NCBI GenBank assembly: GCA_903934745.1
Contig: CAIZOZ010000226.1
Coordinates: 1-5,732 of the forward strand
From: an uncultured cyanobacterium
GTDB taxonomy: Bacteria; Cyanobacteriota; Cyanobacteriia; PCC-6307; Cyanobiaceae
DNA length: 5,732 bases
Direction of reading: 5' to 3'
Below the pieces are notes generated by a model that was not told the DNA's origin, made no database searches, and was given only the letters and a program-made list of their open reading frames with translations. Made by a program: the position numbers and the translations under genes. Positions 1 through 4,802 of the stretch are shown one piece after another. Every line of letters starts with the position of its first letter. Position 1 is the stretch's first letter.

Positions 1-554
1 TCTTCGTCTGTGCGCTCATCTTTCACCTCCTGCCAGAGATCGAGCAGCTCGGTGTGGATCGCATCCCAGGCCTCCAGCCGGCTCAGCACTGAGGCGATGA
101 AGGCGTCGAGAACCGCTTCCGCCTGCTCCCGTGGGATCGAAACCGGAACCGGCAGCGTGTTCAGGTAGCGAATCGACTGCTGGCGCGAACCAGCCGCGAT
201 CGAAGCCTGGAACTGAATGGTGTCGCCCTCGCTGGCCAGCACCACAGCAGGCCAGATGGTGCCTGCATTGGCCGCAGGCCACTCATGGGCCAGGCGCCAC
301 TCTGTGCTGGGACGCAACCGTTCGGGCGGCCTTGGTTCGTGAAGCAGCCGCCACCAGCTGGCCGCAAGCCAGAAGGCCAGTGGATAAGCCGACACCAGCA
401 CCTCCTGGCGAATGGTGCGGGAGAAGGTGTCCTCGTGTTCTGTGAGGTTGATGTCGCCCACCTGCAGGCGCAGCCGCCCGGTGGAGGCGAGCACCTCGGC
501 AGCGCCTTGGCCAGCGGCTTCCCAGTTGCTGATGCTGAGCTGCAGATCGGTCAT
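1..554 (-). CDS. Unknown protein, N-terminal 184 residues, partial at left edge
   Basis: I do not recognise this gene with confidence. It starts with ATG at 554-552, which overlaps the TGA stop of the 142-aa gene in an ATGA, and a GGGAGA Shine-Dalgarno (566-561) sits 6 nt upstream. It stays open to the window edge, so the C-terminus is missing. The visible part is acidic and rich in Trp. It starts MTDLQLSISNWE, has a hydrophobic aromatic stretch (FWLAASWWRL, residues 61-70), a second aromatic patch around residues 86-102, and a helical C-terminal part (residues about 141-183). From memory, the N-terminal layout with a 'YPLA.WLA..WWRL..EP' core resembles proteins found as leaders of, or beside, ImmA/IrrE-type metallopeptidases. 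The HExxH zinc site that would decide this is not in the visible part. As the last gene of the operon it probably belongs to the same module as the 142-aa protein. Confidence 0.7.
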   Translation of the reverse strand, partial: MTDLQLSISNWEAAGQGAAEVLASTGRLRLQVGDINLTEHEDTFSRTIRQEVLVSAYPLAFWLAASWWRLLHEPRPPERLRPSTEWRLAHEWPAANAGTIWPAVVLASEGDTIQFQASIAAGSRQQSIRYLNTLPVPVSIPREQAEAVLDAFIASVLSRLEAWDAIHTELLDLWQEVKDERTDE

Positions 555-979
555 GGTTCATCTCCCAAGCGCTGCAGTACCAGCTCAGCGAATGGGTCTT
601 CAGGCTGCAGGGGGTACCCGTGATAAGTGCCTGTTTCACTCTGCTCAAGCTGCGCCTCCAGGACGCGACCGTCTCGCACAGCCCAGATGTTCTGGGGCCA
701 GCCGTTGACGCAACGCTCGCTGATCAGACCAGCGGCAACACCGGAACGCAGCAATTCCAGGGCTTCCTGCCTGTGGAAGATGCCAACTTCGTCGCAGAGC
801 ATCTTTCCGATTCGGGCACCACTAGGGGGCGTGAGACCGAAATCACCGGGATGACGCTTGTGCTCAGGGTTCCCTCCATAGAGCAGCCGCTGGCCAAGCT
901 GCTGCAGGCGATCTTGGGGCCAATAACGCAGATCAGCCAGCTGGCGTTTGGTGTTGTAGGTGCCGTTGCGTCGCTTCAT
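551..979 (-). CDS. Conserved-looking 142-aa protein of unknown function
   Basis: This is a complete small basic protein of unknown function. ATG at 979-977 overlaps the TGA of the upstream repeat gene (ATGA), and a strong GGAGGT Shine-Dalgarno (993-988) lies 8 nt before the start. Its own TGA (553-551) overlaps the ATG of the next gene. Features that look conserved are an N-terminal R/K-rich helix (residues 1-32), a GGNPEHKRHPGDFGL block (35-49), an LCDE motif (61-64), NGWPQNIWAV (92-101) and GTYHGYPL (117-124). There is no signal peptide or membrane segment. The His/Lys/Asp/Asn-rich central block could be an active or nucleic-acid-binding site, but I know no assigned activity. I recall similar hypothetical proteins paired with a protein like the next gene, so the two may be a functional pair. 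A toxin/antitoxin role is possible but unsupported. Confidence 0.85.
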   Translation of the reverse strand: MKRRNGTYNTKRQLADLRYWPQDRLQQLGQRLLYGGNPEHKRHPGDFGLTPPSGARIGKMLCDEVGIFHRQEALELLRSGVAAGLISERCVNGWPQNIWAVRDGRVLEAQLEQSETGTYHGYPLQPEDPFAELVLQRLGDEP

Positions 980-1194
980 GGGTGCTGACCTCCGCTGCCA
1001 GCCTGACGCCTTTCAGCTCCCCTCGATCGGCGGCTAGCTCCCCTCGATCCGGCCTCAAACTCCCCTCGATCGGCTGCCAGCTCCCCTCGATCGGGGCGGA
1101 GCCCCCCTCGATCCGCAGCCAGCCCCTCTTGATCTGCCATGAGCTCCCCTCGATCGTCGCGAGGGCAATGCCGCCTGGGACTGGCCAAAGTCAT
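976..1194 (-). CDS. 72-aa heptad-repeat small protein
   Basis: This is a small ORF built on a 21-bp tandem repeat, giving a 7-residue repeat of the type ADRGELA (for example DDRGELM, ADQEGLA, ADRGGLR, PDRGELA, ADRGEFE). Three things suggest it is really translated. A GGAGGT Shine-Dalgarno (1206-1201) lies 6 nt before ATG 1194-1192. The start is coupled to the upstream stop as TGATG. The stop (978-976) overlaps the ATG of the 142-aa gene as ATGA. An alternative ATG at 1197-1195 forms a classical ATGA overlap but sits only 3 nt from the Shine-Dalgarno. The first half is acidic with Leu/Phe every seventh residue, as in a short coiled coil. After one 22-bp unit the frame slips, and the second half becomes Arg/Ser/Gly-rich (SRGASRRSRGAERR). 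It could also be a non-coding repeat that happens to be open, and the antisense frame is open too. Confidence 0.5.
   Translation of the reverse strand: MTLASPRRHCPRDDRGELMADQEGLAADRGGLRPDRGELAADRGEFEAGSRGASRRSRGAERRQAGSGGQHP
988..993 (-). promoter_or_regulatory. Shine-Dalgarno of the 142-aa gene
   Basis: GGAGGT on the minus strand lies 8 nt before ATG 979-977. It falls inside the 3' end of the repeat gene and fixes the start of the 142-aa protein. Confidence 0.7.
1014..1160. repeat. 21-bp tandem repeat, seven copies
   Basis: Seven imperfect copies of a unit of about 21 bp, plus-strand core CTCCCCTCGATCGGC. The GATC core falls at 1025, 1046, 1068, 1089, 1110, 1131 and 1152, so the spacing is 21, 22, 21, 21, 21, 21 bp. 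Four copies (1, 3, 4, 7) keep the palindrome CGATCG, the inner six bases of cyanobacterial HIP1. Copy 6 is the most divergent (CTCTTGATCTGC). The 21-bp period keeps a reading frame, in line with the coding reading on the minus strand, except at the single 22-bp unit between copies 2 and 3. Confidence 0.93.
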
Positions 1195-1826
1195 CATGGA
1201 ACCTCCGGCGGGAACCACTGCTGAAGCGTGGTCTTCAGGTCCGCGAAGGCTGGGTCTGTGCAGCGGCTGAAACCTACGGAACGGCTCAGCTGGCGGTAGA
1301 CCGAGGACGACCGAGGCTGGCGCTTCTGGTTCATGGCTTGCTCTACCGCCTCCTTAGGCCGGGCCGGTTTGGCCGGGCCTAGCTGAAGGTGGCCCTGCTG
1401 CTCCAACCATGGTGTCAGCGTTCCTGGCTGCCAGCCAAGGGCACGGTCCACCTCGGTGGAGCCGGCAAACACCCAGCTCTCCAGCTCGGGCTGGAGCACC
1501 ACGACGGAGCCCCAACCAGGAGCAGTGAGCCGTTCCAAGCGCTCCTGAAGCTCGCGGCGGGTCTCGTCAGCGGACCGTTTGGAGTTGCACCCCTCCCAAT
1601 CCAGCGCCAGCAAACCATGGCGGTAGTACTGGTGCTCGATGGCCAGAAGCTCGGGGCCATCTTTCCAGCAGCCCGGATCGTGGCGGGGATGGACCAGCGG
1701 TGATTGGGGGTCAAGCTCCAAGGGCTGAATCCCCAGGGACTGATGGCGTGTGAGCAGCCCCGCAAACGTGGCCTGCATGTTCTTATCGGCCACAACAACC
1801 TTCAGATCGGCGCGGAAACTGGTCAT
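1194..1826 (-). CDS. Putative TOPRIM-like partner of AAA ATPase (MAD4-like)
   Basis: A complete 210-aa cytoplasmic protein, coupled to the ATPase gene by an ATGA overlap (1826-1823), with a GGGAGT Shine-Dalgarno 6 nt upstream. Motifs visible are a first beta strand ending KVVVADKN (residues 9-16), a hydrophobic strand with an acidic turn LLALDWEG (72-79), a further strand leading to QPELESWVF (112-120), a basic linker with RPKEA (156-160), and a C-terminal region with DPAFADLK (191-198). Strands ending in Asp/Glu (D14, D76, E78, E114/E116) fit a metal-binding TOPRIM or DUF4276-like fold, which would nick or cleave nucleic acid under control of the ATPase. The whole pattern agrees with my memory of the MADS component MAD4. 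The fold and activity are inferred. Alternatives are an AriB/DUF4435-like or other OLD-associated effector. Confidence 0.8.
   Translation of the reverse strand: MTSFRADLKVVVADKNMQATFAGLLTRHQSLGIQPLELDPQSPLVHPRHDPGCWKDGPELLAIEHQYYRHGLLALDWEGCNSKRSADETRRELQERLERLTAPGWGSVVVLQPELESWVFAGSTEVDRALGWQPGTLTPWLEQQGHLQLGPAKPARPKEAVEQAMNQKRQPRSSSVYRQLSRSVGFSRCTDPAFADLKTTLQQWFPPEVP
1201..1206 (-). promoter_or_regulatory. Shine-Dalgarno inside the end of the MAD4-like gene
   Basis: GGAGGT on the minus strand, encoded in the last codons of the 210-aa gene, lies 6 nt before ATG 1194-1192 and 3 nt before ATG 1197-1195. It is the main reason to prefer ATG 1194 and to treat the repeat region as translated. Confidence 0.6.
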
Positions 1827-3088
1827 CCCAGCACTCCCGATGCAAACAGCGTCTCCAGGTCAATCGTGTGCTGCCAATCGCGGAGCACCGGATGCTGATC
1901 GCCCTGGATCACATCGGTTTCACCATCTGCCGTTTTGGCAAAGCAGAGCAGCTGCGCCGGATTGGCGAGGCTGAGCAGCACAGGCGAGTGGGTAGCACAG
2001 AGGATTTGGGCGTCGTAGACAGAGGAGAGCGACTGAAATACCGATTCCATCGCCTTGGGATGGATGCCGTTCTCAGGTTCCTCAATCAGGTAAGAACCGC
2101 TGAGATCCTCCACATAGGCCAGTAACGTGAGCGCCAACATGCGCAGCGTGCCGTCGGACAGCACCCAAGAGGGCAGGGATACCTCTTCTGTGGCACGGGC
2201 GGTGAGGTAGCGGTGGCGGTCTTCCTCGCGCAGCACAGTGGTGAAGTCGCGGAACTCGGGCAGCGCTTCCTGAAGGTGGGCGAGCCATTGCGCAAAGCGT
2301 TCAGGATTGTCCTGGAGACGATCCACCACCCACGGCAGGTTGGAGCCATCGACCCTAAAGCCCTTCTGGCGAGCTGGCGGGCTTGGCAGGCGCATGTGCT
2401 CACTGGAGAGCACCAGCCGATGCATCTGCTCGGTGAGCTGGGCCCGAAACCAGCAGGCCACGGGGAAGCGCTCGGGATCCTCAGGAAGGCTGGCCAGAGC
2501 CGTGCGGTCGGACAGAATTTTGAACGGGTTCTGCCAGTTGGAGTTTTCGGCGAAGAAGGTTGCCTTGTCGGCGTGGTTGCGACGAATTACTTTTTTCCAA
2601 CCCTTGGGAAGCGTGGCATTGGGCTTCACCAGGATTGTGGCTGGAGTGTTTCGTGGTGAGGGAAATAGATCTAGATTGCCCCTAGGTGTTTCATCGACCT
2701 GAGGGATCAAGAACAGATTTTCGGCGGCAATGCCAACACCGTCGGTGTCAATCGCGAGCTCATAGCGACAGACCTGCTGCGCCGCTGCTCCATTGCCCCT
2801 AGGGAGATCGGTCGGGATCGGCAGCTCAACAGCAAGTTCAAACAGGTGCCCCTGCTGCTTCCACAGCAACTGGCGAGCGTCTGTGGCGCGCAGGGGAATC
2901 GAGAGCCGATCATCACCACCGATGGCGGCTTCCAGCCCCGCTTGCACGAGATGGGCCAAAAAACTGGGTACATCGAGGAAGGTGGTCTTGCCGCTGCCGT
3001 TGGGGCCGATCAGGATCTGAAACGGGCAGAGCGGCTGGCGCACATAGCGCAGCGACCTGTAGTTGAGGGCTTCGATCAGGGAGATCAT
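1823..3088 (-). CDS. AAA family ATPase, RecF/OLD-like (MAD3-like)
   Basis: A complete 421-aa AAA_15/AAA_21-type (ABC/SMC-like) ATPase. It has an N-terminal 'MISLIEALNYRSLRYV' strand-turn typical of the family, Walker A GPNGSGKTT (residues 28-36), a signature-like LSDGTLR (310-316), Walker B YLIEEPEN (333-340) with catalytic Glu, and a switch His in ATHSP (365-369). The region between residues about 60 and 300 is the family's variable helical insertion. All catalytic residues are intact. Such proteins dimerise on ATP and gate a partner nuclease or act as sensors. Here the partner is probably the overlapping 210-aa gene. ATG 3088-3086 overlaps the methylase stop (ATGA), with GGAG and AGGA upstream at 8 and 3 nt. 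The C-terminal 'LETLFASGVLG' end and gene order agree with my memory of MAD3. The AAA ATPase call is secure; the MADS label is inference. Confidence 0.93.
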   Translation of the reverse strand: MISLIEALNYRSLRYVRQPLCPFQILIGPNGSGKTTFLDVPSFLAHLVQAGLEAAIGGDDRLSIPLRATDARQLLWKQQGHLFELAVELPIPTDLPRGNGAAAQQVCRYELAIDTDGVGIAAENLFLIPQVDETPRGNLDLFPSPRNTPATILVKPNATLPKGWKKVIRRNHADKATFFAENSNWQNPFKILSDRTALASLPEDPERFPVACWFRAQLTEQMHRLVLSSEHMRLPSPPARQKGFRVDGSNLPWVVDRLQDNPERFAQWLAHLQEALPEFRDFTTVLREEDRHRYLTARATEEVSLPSWVLSDGTLRMLALTLLAYVEDLSGSYLIEEPENGIHPKAMESVFQSLSSVYDAQILCATHSPVLLSLANPAQLLCFAKTADGETDVIQGDQHPVLRDWQHTIDLETLFASGVLG

Positions 3089-4728
3089 GCGTCCTGCTCC
3101 GGCTCCAGACTGACTCGCCCCTGCTCCGTGAGCCGGTACTTGGCCCCACGGGCAGCCCCCAGCTGCTCAATCTGGCCACTCTCCTTGAGCTGCTTGATCA
3201 CAGCTGTGAGCGAGGCAGCCTCCACACCCAGCAGCTCGGCGATGGCGTTTCTGCCGAGACCGTCTGCTGGAGCAGCGGTGAGAACTAGCAGGGTCTGGCG
3301 GGAGGTTTCTGCATCTACCTCGGGGGCAGATCCGCGAGGCCGACGGGTTGTGCCAGTGAAGGACGACTTCGCGGCCCGTGGGGCGCGGGTACGAGCGGCG
3401 GCCACGGGTGGAGGTGCAGCGAGGAAGCGTTCAAGTGCGTTCTGGACCGCAGGCTTCCTGTACTCGGCGATCAGGCCCTCTAGCTCAGCTTCCGGCACCT
3501 GACGCTGCAGCCAGTTGCCCTTGCTGGTCTCCTGCCAGAGGCGCTCTTCTAAGCCGTGGGCGATAGCGAGGCTGCGATCGGTGATGCACTTCCTGATCAC
3601 CCGCTCGGGCCAGAGATGGAAGGCGAGATGGGCCCAGTCGTAATCACCTTTGACCAGCTTGTCCCAGCACTCCTTGCACTTCTTCTGCCAGGGGGTGTAT
3701 GGCGTAATTCGCCAAAGAATGGCGTGGTTGATGATCACGCCATCGTTGAGATTGGGGTTCCAGAGAGGAGCAACTAGCTCTAGTTCACTCTTAAAGAGTC
3801 GGAGATCCTGGAGCAGGTTCTGCATCTCCTGAAGCAGGCTCGCCGCATCACCCGAGAGGCCACCCTGAGATTCAAATTCAAACTGTTCCCGCTCGGCCTC
3901 TTGAATGCGTGGCTCGACGAAATCTCGGAGTAGTCGGTAAAGCGTGTCTTGCGTGAAGCGGTGGTAGTAGAGCCAGGCCGAATAGCTGCCGTTGCCAGCG
4001 GAGAGCTGCCAGTAGATGGGGGCCTGGCGGCGGCTTTTCGAGTAGCGACTGAGGTGGTTAGCAAAAAAGCCAGCGGGTTTGCGGAAATAGTCGCGGAGCG
4101 ACCTCACGCCGAGGATTTCGCAGGCTTCGTGTTCGATGGCATGGGCCGTAGGACCGTCCTCTTGGCCACCCCAGATGATTGCGATGACCTCGCGGATGCG
4201 GCACTCGAGGTCCCTCGGATGATTGGGGTCATCCACGAGAATGCCGTCCCACGGGATGCGGACGAGATAGGCGGCGGGAACGTCCTTCGGGCCGGCGGGC
4301 AAGCCCTGCATGTTTTTTAACTGGCCGGGCGGACAGGTCGGCAACGGCGCAAACGGACGGGGCAACTCCGGCGCGGCTTGCTCGCCTGTCGCATACCGGA
4401 CGTCCCACCTGCCAAATGCAACACCACAGACGTATGCAATAGCAGCCTCGGCATACGCAAGAATCGATGCTGGACTTGATGTGGCTCGCCGCTCCAAAAG
4501 TTCGCAGACCGCAACTGGCGAGACACGACGAAACGCCGCATACCGCTCAACCCCGGAATGCAGATAATGCGAGAGCTTCATCTCAAAACGATGATTCGTC
4601 GGCCCGAACTCATTTTCGGGAATTCCGGCGCGTGGAGAAAGGGGGTCGGCGTTCAAGATTATCGAATGTTCGCCTTCAGGAAGTGTCTCATGGCTGGCTG
4701 ACCGACACAAGTCCGAGACCCCTTGCAA
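3085..4728 (-). CDS. 5'-truncated Eco57I/PglX-type adenine methyltransferase (MAD2-like), C-terminal part
   Basis: This 547-codon frame matches the C-terminal half of the large single-chain adenine methylases used by MADS, DISARM class 1 and BREX-like systems. Recognisable blocks are CGVAFGRWDVRYATGE (residues 101-116), PWDGILVDD (159-167), ACEILGVRSLRDYFRKPAGF (202-221), RYSKSRRQAPIYWQLS (228-243), LWNPNLNDGV (322-331) and KGDYDWAHLAFHLWPERV (360-377). A Pro/Ala/Arg linker (about 438-470) leads to a winged helix (about 477-538). The SAM-binding motif and the NPPY/F catalytic motif, normally in the first half of a protein of roughly 1100-1200 aa, are absent, so it cannot methylate alone. The upstream start is only a TTG at 4728-4726. 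ATG 4581-4579 would give 498 aa. The frame stays open to TAA at 4782-4780, next to the IS. It is best read as a decayed gene whose remnant may still be made as a DNA-recognition fragment. Confidence 0.8.
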   Translation of the reverse strand: MQGVSDLCRSASHETLPEGEHSIILNADPLSPRAGIPENEFGPTNHRFEMKLSHYLHSGVERYAAFRRVSPVAVCELLERRATSSPASILAYAEAAIAYVCGVAFGRWDVRYATGEQAAPELPRPFAPLPTCPPGQLKNMQGLPAGPKDVPAAYLVRIPWDGILVDDPNHPRDLECRIREVIAIIWGGQEDGPTAHAIEHEACEILGVRSLRDYFRKPAGFFANHLSRYSKSRRQAPIYWQLSAGNGSYSAWLYYHRFTQDTLYRLLRDFVEPRIQEAEREQFEFESQGGLSGDAASLLQEMQNLLQDLRLFKSELELVAPLWNPNLNDGVIINHAILWRITPYTPWQKKCKECWDKLVKGDYDWAHLAFHLWPERVIRKCITDRSLAIAHGLEERLWQETSKGNWLQRQVPEAELEGLIAEYRKPAVQNALERFLAAPPPVAAARTRAPRAAKSSFTGTTRRPRGSAPEVDAETSRQTLLVLTAAPADGLGRNAIAELLGVEAASLTAVIKQLKESGQIEQLGAARGAKYRLTEQGRVSLEPEQDA

Positions 4729-4741
4729 CAGAACGGGTCTC
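4715..4741. repeat. Inverted repeat at the methylase/IS junction
   Basis: GAGACCC (4715-4721) and GGGTCTC (4735-4741) form a perfect 7-bp palindrome with a 13-nt loop. It lies where the methylase reading frame loses recognisable family sequence and just before the IS leader. It may be part of the IS end, a target-site structure or chance. Confidence 0.4.
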
Positions 4742-4802
4742 AGTCCATTGGGTGGGCAGGGAGCCGTGAGAGCTTGGGGTTACTACACCAAACCAATCCC
4801 TC

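Noticed and set aside
285..708. Plus-strand ORFs near the left edge
   Set aside because: They are antisense to two genes with good starts and overlaps, and show no Shine-Dalgarno or known motifs.
1014..1160. Possible CRISPR array from the regularly spaced repeats
   Set aside because: The units are contiguous 21-bp copies with no unique spacers between them, and no cas gene is present.
982..1224. Plus-strand 80-codon ORF over the repeat (LPSIGCQ-type heptads)
   Set aside because: It is antisense to the operon, has no Shine-Dalgarno, overlaps both neighbouring genes, and is open only because a 21-bp repeat without stops is open in several frames.
2846..3502. Plus-strand ORF of 218 codons
   Set aside because: It spans the end of the methylase and the start of the ATPase, both clearly coding on the other strand, and its sequence is low-complexity Ala/Ser/Arg.
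4603..4620. Hairpin CCCGAA/TTCGGG as a terminator
   Set aside because: The stem is only 6 bp, has no T-run, and lies within the methylase reading frame (ENEFGP codons).
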